Source: an uncultured Gemmiger sp. (GTDB lineage Bacteria; Bacillota; Clostridia; Oscillospirales; Ruminococcaceae). Taken from it: 64,000 bases of DNA. Position 1 is the stretch's first letter. The number at the start of each line of letters is the position of its first letter. The position numbers were made by a program, and so were the translations under genes. This document shows positions 32,991 to 41,656 of this stretch, in pieces. Under the pieces are notes generated by a model. It had not been told where the DNA came from. It worked only from the letters and a program-made list of their open reading frames with translations, and did not search any database. The stretch covers positions 1 to 64,000 of the forward strand of contig CALXAH010000004.1 of assembly GCA_944386225.1 (NCBI GenBank), written 5' to 3'.

Positions 32991-34568
32991 ATGATTCTGA
33001 AAACTTCCACGGGCCTGGGTATCGAACTGGGCTCCACCCGGATCAAGGCGGTGCTGGCGGGCCCCGACGGCTCGGTGCTGGCCAGCGGCGCCCACGACTG
33101 GGAAAACCGTTTTGAGGACGGCTGCTGGACCTACCATCTCGACGACGTATGGGCGGGCATCCAGGACGCCTACGCCCGCCTTGCGGCGGATTACAAGGCC
33201 CGGTACGGCGAAACGCTGCGGCAGGTGGGCGCGCTGGGCGTGTCCGCCATGATGCACGGCTACCTGCCCTTTGACGGGGCCGGGCAGCAGCTGGCGGCGT
33301 TCCGCACCTGGCGCAACACCACCACCGGCCCGGCCGCCGAGGCCCTGACCGAACGCTTCGGCTTCAACATTCCCCAGCGGTGGAGCATCGCCCATCTCTA
33401 TCAGGCTATGCTGAACGGGGAACCCCATGTAAACCAGATCGCCCACCTGACCACCCTGGCGGGCTATGTGCACTGGCAGCTCACCGGCGAAAAGGTGCTG
33501 GGCGTGGGCGAAGCCTCCGGCATGTTCCCCATCGACAGCGCAACCGGCGACTACGACGCCGGGATGCTGGCCAGCTTTGACGAGCTGCTGAAAGCCGCCT
33601 CCCTGCCCTACACCCTGCGGGACATCCTGCCCCGGGTGCTGCCCGCCGGGGCCGACGCGGGCCGCCTGACCGAGGCCGGCGCAAAGCGGCTGGACCCCAC
33701 CGGCACCCTGGCCCCCGGCGCGGTGATGGCCCCGCCGGAAGGCGACGCGGGCACCGGCATGGCGGCCACCAACAGCGTGGCCGCCCGCACCGGCAATGTG
33801 TCCGCGGGCACCAGCGTGTTCGCCATGGCGGTACTGGAAAAGCCCCTGTCCCGGGTGTACCCGGAGATCGACATGGTCACCACCCCCACCGGCCGTCCGG
33901 TAGCCATGGTGCACTGCAACACCTGCACCTCCGACCTGGACGCCTGGGTCAGGCTGCTGGGCCAGATGGCCGAAGCCGCCGGCGCGCCGCTGGCCAAACC
34001 CGCCCTTTATGACCTGTTCTACCAGAAAGCGCTGGAGGGTGACGCCGACTGCGGCGGTCTTGTGAACTTCAACTACTATTCCGGCGAGCCGGTCACCGGC
34101 CTGGACGAGGGGCGGCCGCTGTTTGTGCGCCGTCCGGGGGCGAAACTCACCCTGGCCAACTTTGCCCGGGCGCAGCTGTATTCCACCATGGCCACCCTGA
34201 AACTGGGCATGGACATCCTGCTGGAAAAAGAGCAGGTCAAGCTGGACAGCCTGCTGGGCCACGGCGGCCTGTTCAAAACCCCCGTGGTGGGCCAGAAGCT
34301 GCTGGCCGGGGCGCTGGGGGTGCCGGTGTCGGTGATGGAGACCGCCGGCGAGGGCGGCCCCTGGGGCATGGCCCTGCTGGCCCTCTACCGGCTGAACAAA
34401 CAGGAAGGCCAGACCCTGGAAGACTGGCTGAACGCCGTCGTGTTCGCGGGGGCTGCCGGCAGCACCCAGACCCCCGACGAAGCCGACCGGGCGGGCTTTG
34501 CCGCCTTTATCCGTGATTACGCAGCCTGCATCCCGGTGGAAAAAGCCGCCGTGGACGCGCTGCGCTGA
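32991..34568 (+). CDS. FGGY-family carbohydrate kinase, probable L-ribulokinase
   Basis: A 525-residue kinase. The N-terminal ATPase fold starts [15 protein letters not shown] (phosphate loop), with [16 protein letters not shown] and [10 protein letters not shown] in domain 1. The C-terminal domain has [13 protein letters not shown] and [15 protein letters not shown] (adenosine region). The sequence type is the 'FGGY-family pentulose kinase' that in Firmicutes stands beside araA and araD and phosphorylates L-ribulose to L-ribulose 5-phosphate. GGCGGTGAT precedes the ATG. First gene of the operon; araA follows after 16 bases. Exact substrate inferred from context. Confidence 0.85.
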   Translation: MILKTSTGLGIELGSTRIKAVLAGPDGSVLASGAHDWENRFEDGCWTYHLDDVWAGIQDAYARLAADYKARYGETLRQVGALGVSAMMHGYLPFDGAGQQLAAFRTWRNTTTGPAAEALTERFGFNIPQRWSIAHLYQAMLNGEPHVNQIAHLTTLAGYVHWQLTGEKVLGVGEASGMFPIDSATGDYDAGMLASFDELLKAASLPYTLRDILPRVLPAGADAGRLTEAGAKRLDPTGTLAPGAVMAPPEGDAGTGMAATNSVAARTGNVSAGTSVFAMAVLEKPLSRVYPEIDMVTTPTGRPVAMVHCNTCTSDLDAWVRLLGQMAEAAGAPLAKPALYDLFYQKALEGDADCGGLVNFNYYSGEPVTGLDEGRPLFVRRPGAKLTLANFARAQLYSTMATLKLGMDILLEKEQVKLDSLLGHGGLFKTPVVGQKLLAGALGVPVSVMETAGEGGPWGMALLALYRLNKQEGQTLEDWLNAVVFAGAAGSTQTPDEADRAGFAAFIRDYAACIPVEKAAVDALR

Positions 34569-34584
34569 CAGGAGGTACATACCA

Positions 34585-36060
34585 ATGAGCATGAAACAGT
34601 ACGAATTCTGGTTTGTGGTGGGCAGTCAGTTCCTGTACGGCCCCGAAGTGCTGGAGACGGTGGCCGCCCGCGCCGCCGAGATGACCGAGGCGCTGAACGC
34701 CTCCGGCCGTCTGCCCTGCAAGCTGGTCTACAAGGTCACCGCCAAGACCAACAAGGAGATCACCGACGTGGTGCGCCAGGCCAACTACGACCCGGCCTGC
34801 GCCGGTATCGTGACCTGGTGCCACACCTTCAGCCCCAGCAAGATGTGGATCAACGGCCTGGCCAATCTGCAGAAGCCCTGGTGCCATTTTGCCACCCAGT
34901 ACAACCGCACCATCCCCAACGAAGAGATCGACATGGACTTCATGAACCTGAACCAGGCCGCCCACGGCGACCGGGAACACGGCTTCATCGGGGCCCGGCT
35001 GCGTGCCGCCCGCAAGGTCATCGCCGGCTACTGGCAGGACGAGGCCGTGCAGGATCGTCTGGGCGACTGGATGCGCGCCGCCGTGGGCGTGGCCGTCAGC
35101 AAGGAGCTGAAGGTCATGCGCTTCGGCGACAACATGCGGGAGGTGGCCGTCACCGAGGGCGACAAGGTGGAGGTGCAGACCAAGCTGGGCTGGCAGGTGA
35201 ACACCTGGCCGGTGGGCCAGCTGGTGGAGACCATGGACGCGGTCACCGAAGCGGAGATCGACGCGCTGATGGACGAGTACAAGGCCCAGTATGACTTCGC
35301 CACCGACGACCTGGCCACCGTGCGCTACCAGGCCCGGGAAGAGATCGCCATGAAGAAGATGCTGGACGCCGAGGGGTGCCTTGCCTTCTCCAATACCTTC
35401 CAGGATCTGTACGGCATGAAGCAGCTGCCGGGCCTGGCCAGCCAGCACCTGATGGCCCAGGGCTACGGCTACGGCGGCGAGGGCGACTGGAAGGTGGCCG
35501 CCATGACCGCCATCCTGAAAGCCATGAGCGAGGGCAAGAGTGGCGGCACCGCCTTCATGGAGGACTACACCTACCATCTGGAGCCGGGCAACGAGTACAG
35601 CCTGGGCGCCCATATGCTGGAGGTCTGCCCCAGCGTGGCCGCGGCCAAACCCCGCATCGAGGTGCATCCCCTGGGCATCGGCGACCGGGAACCGCCCGCC
35701 CGTCTGGTGTTTGAGGGTCACGAGGGCCCGGCCATTGTGGTCAGCCTGATCGACATGGGCGGCCGCCTGCGCCTGATCTGCCAGGATATCCAGTGCGTCA
35801 AGCCCATCATGCCCATGCCCAACCTGCCGGTAGCCCGGGTCATGTGGAAAGCCATGCCCGATCTGACCACCGGTCTGGAATGCTGGATCACCGCCGGCGG
35901 CGCCCACCACACCGTGCTCAGCTACGACGTGACCGCCGAGCAGATGCGGGACTGGGCCCGGATGATGGATATCGAGTTCGTGCACATCGGCAAGGACACC
36001 ACCGTGGAAAGCCTGGAGCACGACCTGTTCCTGTCCGACCTGGCCTGGAAGCTGAAATAA
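34585..36060 (+). CDS. araA: L-arabinose isomerase
   Basis: A 491-residue enzyme converting L-arabinose to L-ribulose with Mn2+. It begins [18 protein letters not shown], the classic AraA start. Other hallmarks are [58 protein letters not shown] and [26 protein letters not shown] with the metal-binding Glu and His. Start ATG 34585 after AGGAGG. Length is normal and the gene is intact, in contrast to the damaged importer upstream. Ten bases to araD. Confidence 0.97.
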   Translation: MSMKQYEFWFVVGSQFLYGPEVLETVAARAAEMTEALNASGRLPCKLVYKVTAKTNKEITDVVRQANYDPACAGIVTWCHTFSPSKMWINGLANLQKPWCHFATQYNRTIPNEEIDMDFMNLNQAAHGDREHGFIGARLRAARKVIAGYWQDEAVQDRLGDWMRAAVGVAVSKELKVMRFGDNMREVAVTEGDKVEVQTKLGWQVNTWPVGQLVETMDAVTEAEIDALMDEYKAQYDFATDDLATVRYQAREEIAMKKMLDAEGCLAFSNTFQDLYGMKQLPGLASQHLMAQGYGYGGEGDWKVAAMTAILKAMSEGKSGGTAFMEDYTYHLEPGNEYSLGAHMLEVCPSVAAAKPRIEVHPLGIGDREPPARLVFEGHEGPAIVVSLIDMGGRLRLICQDIQCVKPIMPMPNLPVARVMWKAMPDLTTGLECWITAGGAHHTVLSYDVTAEQMRDWARMMDIEFVHIGKDTTVESLEHDLFLSDLAWKLK

Positions 36061-36070
36061 GGAGCCGCCT

Positions 36071-36769
36071 ATGCTGGAACAACTGAAACAGGCCGTTTAT
36101 GAGGCCAATATGGAACTGCCCCGCCGCGGGCTGGTGACCTATACCTGGGGCAATGTGTCCGGCATTGACCGCCAGCAGGGCCTGGTGGTCATCAAGCCCT
36201 CCGGCGTGGAGTATGAGGAACTCACCCCCGACAAGCTGGTAGTGCTGGATCTGGACGGCCATATCGTGGAGGGCGATCTGAACCCCTCCAGCGATACCAA
36301 GACCCATCTGGAACTGTACAAGGCCTTCCCGGCTCTCGGCGGCGTGGTGCACACCCACAGCCCCTACGCGGTGGCCTGGGCCCAGGCCGGGCGGGATATC
36401 CCCTGCTACGGCACCACCCACGCGGACTACTTCTACGGCCCGGTGCCCTGCGCCCGTCACCTGACCCGTGAGGAGCTGGACGAGGACTACGAGAAGAACA
36501 CCGGCAAGGTGATCATCGAGACCTTTGCCGCCCGGGGCATCGACCCGGTGTATGTGCCCGCGGTGATCTGCCACAGCCACGGCCCCTTTACCTGGGGCAA
36601 GAGCCCGGCCCAGGCGGTGTACCACGCGGTGGTGCTGGAGGAGGTGGCCAAGATGGCCGCCTATACCCGTCTGGTCAGCCCGGACGCGCCCCCCGCCCCC
36701 GCCCATGTGGTGGAAAAGCACTTCATGCGCAAGCACGGGCCCAATGCATATTACGGACAGAAGAAATAA
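36071..36769 (+). CDS. araD: L-ribulose-5-phosphate 4-epimerase
   Basis: A 232-residue class II aldolase-fold zinc enzyme converting L-ribulose 5-phosphate to D-xylulose 5-phosphate. Motifs: [39 protein letters not shown], and zinc ligands in [13 protein letters not shown] and [10 protein letters not shown]. Third gene of the arabinose operon, with araA 10 bases before and transaldolase 13 bases after. Normal length. Confidence 0.96.
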   Translation: MLEQLKQAVYEANMELPRRGLVTYTWGNVSGIDRQQGLVVIKPSGVEYEELTPDKLVVLDLDGHIVEGDLNPSSDTKTHLELYKAFPALGGVVHTHSPYAVAWAQAGRDIPCYGTTHADYFYGPVPCARHLTREELDEDYEKNTGKVIIETFAARGIDPVYVPAVICHSHGPFTWGKSPAQAVYHAVVLEEVAKMAAYTRLVSPDAPPAPAHVVEKHFMRKHGPNAYYGQKK

Positions 36770-36782
36770 GGAGAAATATACA

Positions 36783-37442
36783 ATGCGTTTTTTCATTGAT
36801 ACCGCCAATGTGGACGAGATCCGCGCCGCCAACGATATGGGCGTGATCGCGGGCGTCACCACCAACCCCAGCCTGATCGCCAAGGAGGGCCGGGACTACG
36901 CCCAGACCCTGGCGGAGATCGCCACCATCGTGGACGGCCCCATCTCCGGTGAGGTAAAGGCCACCACCACCGACGCGGCCGGCATGATCGAGGAAGGCCG
37001 TGCCATCTACGCCCTGGATCCTGCCCATATGGTGGTGAAGATCCCCATGACCGTGGAGGGCCTGAAGGCCATCAAGGTGCTGAGTGCCGAGGGCATCCCC
37101 ACCAACTGCACCCTGATCTTCTCGGCCAACCAGGCGCTGCTGGCGGCCCGGGCGGGCGCCACCTACGTAAGCCCGTTCCTGGGGCGGCTGGACGACATCA
37201 GCCAGCCGGGCATTGACCTGATCGAGAGCATCGCGGCGATTTTCGCCAACTACCCGGACATCAACTGCCAGATCATCGCGGCCAGCGTGCGCAATCCCAT
37301 CCATGTGACCGACTGCGCCCTGGCCGGCGCGGACATCGCCACCGTGCCCTACAAGGTCATCGAGCAGATGACCAAACACCCCCTGACCGATTCCGGCATT
37401 GAGAAGTTCAAGGCCGACTATGTGAAAGTGTTTGGTGAATGA
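36783..37442 (+). CDS. Transaldolase (fructose-6-phosphate-aldolase-like, TalC class)
   Basis: A 219-residue small transaldolase. [36 protein letters not shown] is the family signature. The Schiff-base Lys lies in [16 protein letters not shown], with [31 protein letters not shown] after it. It moves a dihydroxyacetone unit between sugar phosphates in the non-oxidative pentose phosphate pathway (or cleaves fructose 6-phosphate). AAGGAGA stands 7 bases before ATG 36783. Being inside the ara operon, it helps dispose of xylulose 5-phosphate. Confidence 0.94.
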   Translation: MRFFIDTANVDEIRAANDMGVIAGVTTNPSLIAKEGRDYAQTLAEIATIVDGPISGEVKATTTDAAGMIEEGRAIYALDPAHMVVKIPMTVEGLKAIKVLSAEGIPTNCTLIFSANQALLAARAGATYVSPFLGRLDDISQPGIDLIESIAAIFANYPDINCQIIAASVRNPIHVTDCALAGADIATVPYKVIEQMTKHPLTDSGIEKFKADYVKVFGE

Positions 37443-37443
37443 T

Positions 37444-38295
37444 ATGACGGCAGAACGAGAACGGGAGCTGCGGATGCTGGCGGCCCGGGTGCGGATGGGG
37501 GTACTCACCGCCACCCACGGGGCCAAAGCGGGGCATCCGGGCGGCAGCCTGTCTGCCGCCGATCTGCTCACCTGGCTGTATTTTTCCGAAATGAAGATTG
37601 ACCCGGCCAATCCCCATTGGGCCGACCGGGACCGGTTTGTGCTGTCCAAGGGGCATTCCGCGCCGGGCCTGTACGCGGCGCTGGCACTGCGGGGCTTTTT
37701 CCCGGAGAGCGACCTGCCCACCCTGCGCCATACGGACAGTTATCTGCAGGGCCATCCCAACATGAACACGGTGCCGGGTGTGGATATGTCCACCGGCAGC
37801 CTGGGCCAGGGCATCAGCGCGGCCTGCGGCATGGCCAAGGCGGCCAAGTATCAGGGCAAGGATCTGCGGGTCTACGCCCTGCTGGGGGACGGCGAGCTGC
37901 AGGAGGGTGAAGTGTGGGAGGCGGCCATGTTCGCGGCCCACTACAAGCTGGATAACCTGTGCCTGATCGTGGACAACAACGGCCTGCAGATCGACGGGCC
38001 GGTCAGCCAGGTGATGAACCCGGCGCCGCTGGAGGACAAGTTCCGGGCGTTCGGATTCTTTGTGCAGACGGTGGACGGCCACAGCTTTGCCCAGCTGGAG
38101 GCGGCTTTTGCCGCCGCCCGGGCGGAAAAGGAGCGGCCCAGCGTGATCCTGATGTACACCACCAAGGGCAAAGGGGTCAGCTTTATGGAGAACCAGGTGG
38201 GCTGGCACGGCAAGGCCCCGAACGATGCGGAATACGCCCAGGGCATGGCCGAACTGCAGGCCGAGCTGGCACGATGGGAGGCGGTACAGGAATGA
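37444..38295 (+). CDS. Transketolase, N-terminal subunit
   Basis: A 283-residue thiamine-diphosphate-binding half of a split transketolase. Seen: KAGHPGGSLSAADLLTWLY, RFVLSKGHSAPGLYAAL, TGSLGQGISAACGMA and the cofactor motif GDGELQEGEVWEAAMFAAHYKLDNLCLIVDNN. It acts with the next gene product as a heteromer transferring two-carbon units. ATG 37444 starts one base after the transaldolase stop. The stop overlaps the start of the C-terminal subunit gene by 4 bases. Confidence 0.94.
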   Translation: MTAERERELRMLAARVRMGVLTATHGAKAGHPGGSLSAADLLTWLYFSEMKIDPANPHWADRDRFVLSKGHSAPGLYAALALRGFFPESDLPTLRHTDSYLQGHPNMNTVPGVDMSTGSLGQGISAACGMAKAAKYQGKDLRVYALLGDGELQEGEVWEAAMFAAHYKLDNLCLIVDNNGLQIDGPVSQVMNPAPLEDKFRAFGFFVQTVDGHSFAQLEAAFAAARAEKERPSVILMYTTKGKGVSFMENQVGWHGKAPNDAEYAQGMAELQAELARWEAVQE

Positions 38296-39233
38296 GCGAT
38301 GTGAAGAAGATCGCCACCCGGGACAGCTACGGCGCGGCTCTGGTGGAACTGGGCGCGGCCCATCCCGATCTGGTGGTGCTGGACGCGGATCTGGCGGCCG
38401 CCACCAAGACCGGCGTATTCAAGAAAGCGTTCCCGGAGCGGCATTTTGACTGCGGTATCGCGGAACAGAACATGATCGGCGTGGCGGCCGGTATGGCGGC
38501 TATGGGGCTGGTGCCTTTTGCCTCCAGCTTTGCCATGTTCGCGGCCGGGCGCGCCTTTGAGCAGGTGCGCAACTCGGTGGGGTATCCCCGTCTGAATGTG
38601 AAGATCGGCGCCACCCACGGGGGTATCTCGGTGGGCGAGGACGGCGCGTCTCACCAGTGCTGCGAGGATTTCGCCCTGATGCGCTCCATCCCCGGCATGG
38701 TGGTGCTCTGCCCCTCCGACGACGTGGAGGCCAAGGCGGCGGTCAAGGCCGCTTATGAGCACGAGGGCCCGGTGTATCTGCGGTTCGGGCGGCTGGCGGT
38801 GCCGGTGATCCACGACGAAGCGAATTACAAATTCGAAATCGGCAAGGGCGAGACCCTGCGGGAAGGTTCCGACGTGGCGCTGATCGCCACTGGCCTGATG
38901 ACCGCCGAGGCGCTCGGGGCGGCGGAACAGCTGGCTGCCGAGGGCATCAGCGCCCGAGTGATCAACCTGTGCAGCATCAAGCCCCTGGATACCGAACTGG
39001 TGCTGAAAGCCGCCGCCGAGTGCGGGCATATCGTGACCTGCGAGGAGCATTCGGTGATCGGGGGCCTGGGCGAAGCGGTCTGCGCCGCCATCGCCGAGGC
39101 GGGTCTGGCCTGCAAGGTCAAGCGGGTAGGCGTCAACGACGAGTTCGGGCATTCCGGCCCCGCCGCCGAGCTGCTGGCCCAGTTCGGCCTTTCCGCCGAC
39201 AACATCGCCCGCCAGGCCAAGGCGCTGCTGTGA
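38292..39233 (+). CDS. Transketolase, C-terminal subunit
   Basis: A 313-residue partner of the preceding subunit, with pyrimidine-binding and C-terminal domains. Seen: VVLDADLAAATKTGVFKKAFPERHFDCGIAEQNMIGVAAGMAAMG (catalytic Glu in AEQN), KIGATHGGISVGEDGASHQ, and the C-terminal VVTCEEHS-like IVTCEEHSVIGGLGEAV. Last gene of the arabinose operon. Copy 2 of the composite palindromic repeat with its terminator begins right at the stop codon. Confidence 0.94.
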   Translation: MSDVKKIATRDSYGAALVELGAAHPDLVVLDADLAAATKTGVFKKAFPERHFDCGIAEQNMIGVAAGMAAMGLVPFASSFAMFAAGRAFEQVRNSVGYPRLNVKIGATHGGISVGEDGASHQCCEDFALMRSIPGMVVLCPSDDVEAKAAVKAAYEHEGPVYLRFGRLAVPVIHDEANYKFEIGKGETLREGSDVALIATGLMTAEALGAAEQLAAEGISARVINLCSIKPLDTELVLKAAAECGHIVTCEEHSVIGGLGEAVCAAIAEAGLACKVKRVGVNDEFGHSGPAAELLAQFGLSADNIARQAKALL

Positions 39234-39234
39234 G

Positions 39235-39444
39235 GGCTGATCTGGGGGGACAACGTCCCCCCAGACCCCGGAAATCAGGGCCGGAATACTCCGGCCCTTG
39301 GGGAAAATAAAGTATAATAAAGCCGGTGCGTAAAAGGATTACGCACCGGCTTTATCTATGTATAAAATTCCTATGGCCGAAGATATTCGGCCATGATTTC
39401 CAGGGGGCCCGGGGGAGATGTTATCTCCCCCGGATTTGCTTCAT
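39235..39444. repeat. Composite palindromic repeat, copy 2
   Basis: G-run hairpin CTGGGGGGACAACGTCCCCC... (39242-39264), hairpin GGGCCGGAATACTCCGGCCC (39278-39297), terminator (39319-39353), then inverted hairpins GGCCGAAGATATTCGGCC (39375-39392) and GGGGGAGATGTTATCTCCCC... (39411-39431). The spacer after the second hairpin, GGGAAAATAAAGTATAATAAAG, resembles the equivalent in copies 1 and 3. It starts 2 bases after the transketolase stop. Confidence 0.7.
39319..39353 (+). terminator. Terminator of the arabinose operon
   Basis: AAAGCCGGTGCGTAA and TTACGCACCGGCTTT arms, central in repeat copy 2; weak T-tract. Confidence 0.7.
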
Positions 39445-39445
39445 A

Positions 39446-39475
39446 TTGGCACATTCCCGGCCTTTCTGGTATAAT
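39446..39475 (+). promoter_or_regulatory. Promoter of the TetR-family gene
   Basis: TTGGCA (39446-39451), 18-base spacer, perfect TATAAT (39470-39475), directly after repeat copy 2. Confidence 0.65.
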
Positions 39476-39503
39476 AAAAGAAAACGCGCGGGAGGCGAGC
39501 AGG

Positions 39504-40064
39504 ATGGAAAAGCAGGACGGGGCCCGGTACCGGCTGGCGGAAGGTCTCAAGACGCTGGTGCGCAGCGAACCGCTGGACAAGATCACCGTCAAGCAGATCA
39601 CCGAAGCCGCCGGTGTCAGCCGCCAGACCTTCTACCGCTGTTTTCTGGACAAATACGACCTGGTCAACTGGTACTTTGAACGCCTGGTGGAACAATCCTT
39701 TCAGGAGATGGGGGTCAGCCTGACCTTGCGGGAAGGTTTGCTGAACAAGTTCCGGTTCATCAAGGCGGAACAGAGCTTTTTTGCCTGTGCTTTCGGCAGC
39801 GACGACGCCAATTCCCTCATGCGGTACGACTACGAGTACATCTACCGTTTTTACAGCGACATCATCACCCGCAAAACCGCCGCGCCGCTGGACAGCGACA
39901 CCGCTTTTCTGCTGGAAATGTACTGCCGCGGCTCCATCGAAATGACCGCCCGCTGGGCGGTGGGCGGCATGAAACGCAGCCCCGAACAGATAGTGGAACT
40001 TCTCATCGAATCCATGCCCGCCCGCCTGGAATCCCTGTTGCGGGACCTGCATCCCGAAGCCTGA
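39504..40064 (+). CDS. TetR/AcrR family transcriptional regulator
   Basis: A 186-residue regulator. The N-terminal TetR helix-turn-helix (ITVKQITEAAGVSRQTFYRCFLDKYDLVNWYFERLVEQ) and C-terminal all-helical domain (EYIYRFYSDIIT, RGSIEMTARWAVGGMKRSPEQI) match the DhaS-like TetR subgroup, some of which activate dihydroxyacetone or diol genes. GGGAGG stands 8 bases before ATG 39504. It reads toward the lactaldehyde-reductase-like gene. A perfect GTTACA-N12-TGTAAC palindrome just before that gene's promoter is its likely binding site, placed as for an activator. Confidence 0.88.
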   Translation: MEKQDGARYRLAEGLKTLVRSEPLDKITVKQITEAAGVSRQTFYRCFLDKYDLVNWYFERLVEQSFQEMGVSLTLREGLLNKFRFIKAEQSFFACAFGSDDANSLMRYDYEYIYRFYSDIITRKTAAPLDSDTAFLLEMYCRGSIEMTARWAVGGMKRSPEQIVELLIESMPARLESLLRDLHPEA

Positions 40065-40071
40065 AACTTTG

Positions 40072-40111
40072 CGCCCGGAACCGGCCCGTATCCCCGGTTC
40101 CGGGCGTTTTT
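40072..40111 (+). terminator. Terminator of the TetR-family gene
   Basis: CGCCCGGAACCGG and CCGGTTCCGGGCG arms followed by TTTTT. Confidence 0.85.
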
Positions 40112-40139
40112 GTGTCGATTTTGAAAAACCTCGCACGAT

Positions 40140-40163
40140 GTTACACACCGGCGTATCTGTAAC
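40140..40163 (+). promoter_or_regulatory. Palindromic operator before the dehydrogenase gene
   Basis: GTTACA, 12 bases, TGTAAC; perfect arms ending one base before the -35 box. Confidence 0.5.
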
Positions 40164-40193
40164 TTGAAATGTCGGAAAAAAGATTGTTATACT
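40164..40193 (+). promoter_or_regulatory. Promoter of the lactaldehyde-reductase-like gene
   Basis: TTGAAA (40164-40169), 18-base spacer, TATACT (40188-40193). The MITE-like element lies between this promoter and the ribosome site, giving a leader of about 220 bases. Confidence 0.6.
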
Positions 40194-40229
40194 GACAACA
40201 AAGAGGGCGCAAACCGCCCGCCGAAATAA

Positions 40230-40401
40230 GGCAGCACCGCAGAATTCCAGGTGGTGGAGCACACCGGAAAATTTTTTGTGAGATGAAGCAAAAAGCGCAG
40301 CTGATCCTTGGTGGATCAGCGAGCATTTTTGGAAAATATCACGGGAAATTTTGGTGTGATACGCCGCCTGAGGCGGTCGCCGTGAATTGTGCGGTGTTGC
40401 C
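40230..40401. mobile_element. MITE-like element with terminal inverted repeats and 4-base duplication
   Basis: The ends GGCAGCACCGCAGAATTC (40230-40247) and GAATTGTGCGGTGTTGCC (40384-40401) are 18-base inverted repeats with 2 differences. The sequence ATAA flanks both sides (40226-40229 and 40402-40405), as a target duplication would. No open frame. Inside are hairpins GCTGATCC-TTGG-TGGATCAGC and GCCGCCTGAGGCGGT. In RNA the whole element would fold on itself in the dehydrogenase leader. A related fragment lies at 3739-3783. It accounts for most of the 359-base gap. Confidence 0.65.
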
Positions 40402-40423
40402 ATAAAAGAAGGAGACGATTATC

Positions 40424-41572
40424 ATGGCCAATCGCATTGTTCTGAACACCATTTCCTACCATGGCAAGGGCGCCATCGAAAACATCCTGCCCGAGCTGAC
40501 CGCCCGCGGCTACAAGAAGGCGTTTGTCTGCTCCGACCCGGATCTGATCAAGTTCGGCGTTACCGCCAAGGTCACCGACCTGCTGGATGCGGCTTCCTTC
40601 GCCTACGAAGTGTACAGCGACATCAAGCCCAACCCCACCATTGAGAACGTGCAGAGCGGCGTGGCCGCCTTCACCGCTTCCGGCGCCGACTGCATCATCG
40701 CCATCGGCGGCGGCTCTTCCATGGACACTGCCAAGGCCGTGGGCATCATCGCCAACAACCCGGAGTTTGCCGACGTGCGCAGCCTGGAAGGCGTGGCCCC
40801 CACCAAGAAGCACGCGGTGTTCACCATCGCCGTGCCCACCACCGCCGGCACCGCCGCCGAGGTCACCATCAACTACGTCATCACCGACGTGGAGAAAAAG
40901 CGCAAGTTCGTCTGTGTGGACACCAACGATATCCCCGAAGTGGCCGTTGTTGATCCCGACATGATGAGCAGCATGCCCAAGGGCCTGACTGCCGCCACCG
41001 GCATGGACGCCCTGACCCACGCCATCGAGGGCTACATCACCAAGGGCGCCTGGGAAATGACCGATATGTTCCATCTGGAAGCCATCCGCCTGATCTCCAA
41101 GTACCTGCGCGGCGCCGTGGCCAACACCGCCGAGGGCCGCGAAGGCATGGCGCTGGCCCAGTATATTGCCGGCCAGGGCTTCTCCAACGTGGGCCTGGGC
41201 ATCGTGCACAGCATGGCCCACAGCCTGGGCGCCGTGTATGACACCCCCCACGGTGTGGCCAACGCCATCCTGCTGCCCACCATCATGGAGTACAACGCCC
41301 CCGCCACCGGCGAAAAGTACCGGGAGATCGCCCGCGCCATGGGCGTTGAGGGCGTGGACAGCATGACCCGCGACGAGTACGTCAAGGCCGCCGTGGACGC
41401 GGTGAAGCAGCTCTCCGCCGACGTGGGCATCCCCGCCGACCTGAAGGCCATCGTCAAGGACGAGGACGTGCAGTTCCTGGCCGAGAGCGCTTACGCCGAC
41501 GCCTGCCGTCCCGGCAACCCCCGCGACACCAGCGTGGAGGAGATCGCCGCGTTGTACCGCAGCCTGCTGTAA
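40424..41572 (+). CDS. fucO: Iron-containing alcohol dehydrogenase, lactaldehyde reductase-like
   Basis: A 382-residue group III alcohol dehydrogenase closest in type to FucO (1,2-propanediol oxidoreductase). NAD site IIAIGGGSSMDTAKAVG; VPTTAGTAAEVT; metal ligands in TGMDALTHAIEGY and GIVHSMAHSLGAVYDTPHGVANA. It would reduce L-lactaldehyde, formed from fucose or rhamnose, to 1,2-propanediol and regenerate NAD+. AGAAGGAGA precedes the ATG. Codon use is very biased, as for abundant proteins. Monocistronic with a strong terminator. The FucI-like operon at 47.7 kb fits the same pathway. Confidence 0.9.
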   Translation: MANRIVLNTISYHGKGAIENILPELTARGYKKAFVCSDPDLIKFGVTAKVTDLLDAASFAYEVYSDIKPNPTIENVQSGVAAFTASGADCIIAIGGGSSMDTAKAVGIIANNPEFADVRSLEGVAPTKKHAVFTIAVPTTAGTAAEVTINYVITDVEKKRKFVCVDTNDIPEVAVVDPDMMSSMPKGLTAATGMDALTHAIEGYITKGAWEMTDMFHLEAIRLISKYLRGAVANTAEGREGMALAQYIAGQGFSNVGLGIVHSMAHSLGAVYDTPHGVANAILLPTIMEYNAPATGEKYREIARAMGVEGVDSMTRDEYVKAAVDAVKQLSADVGIPADLKAIVKDEDVQFLAESAYADACRPGNPRDTSVEEIAALYRSLL

Positions 41573-41589
41573 GTCTCGCAATAACGTAC

Positions 41590-41626
41590 CGAGCCCCGGC
41601 GCACACCATGTGTGCGCCGGGGCTCG
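41590..41626 (+). terminator. Terminator of the dehydrogenase gene
   Basis: Long perfect stem CGAGCCCCGGCGCACA / TGTGCGCCGGGGCTCG; poor T-tract. May also end the convergent hydrolase gene. Confidence 0.8.
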
Positions 41627-41656
41627 GCGTTTATACCGGGAGGAAGAAGAGAACGA

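Noticed and set aside
40230-40401. Riboswitch upstream of the dehydrogenase gene
   Set aside because: The long closing stem is better explained as terminal inverted repeats of an inserted element with ATAA duplications; no known aptamer motif seen.
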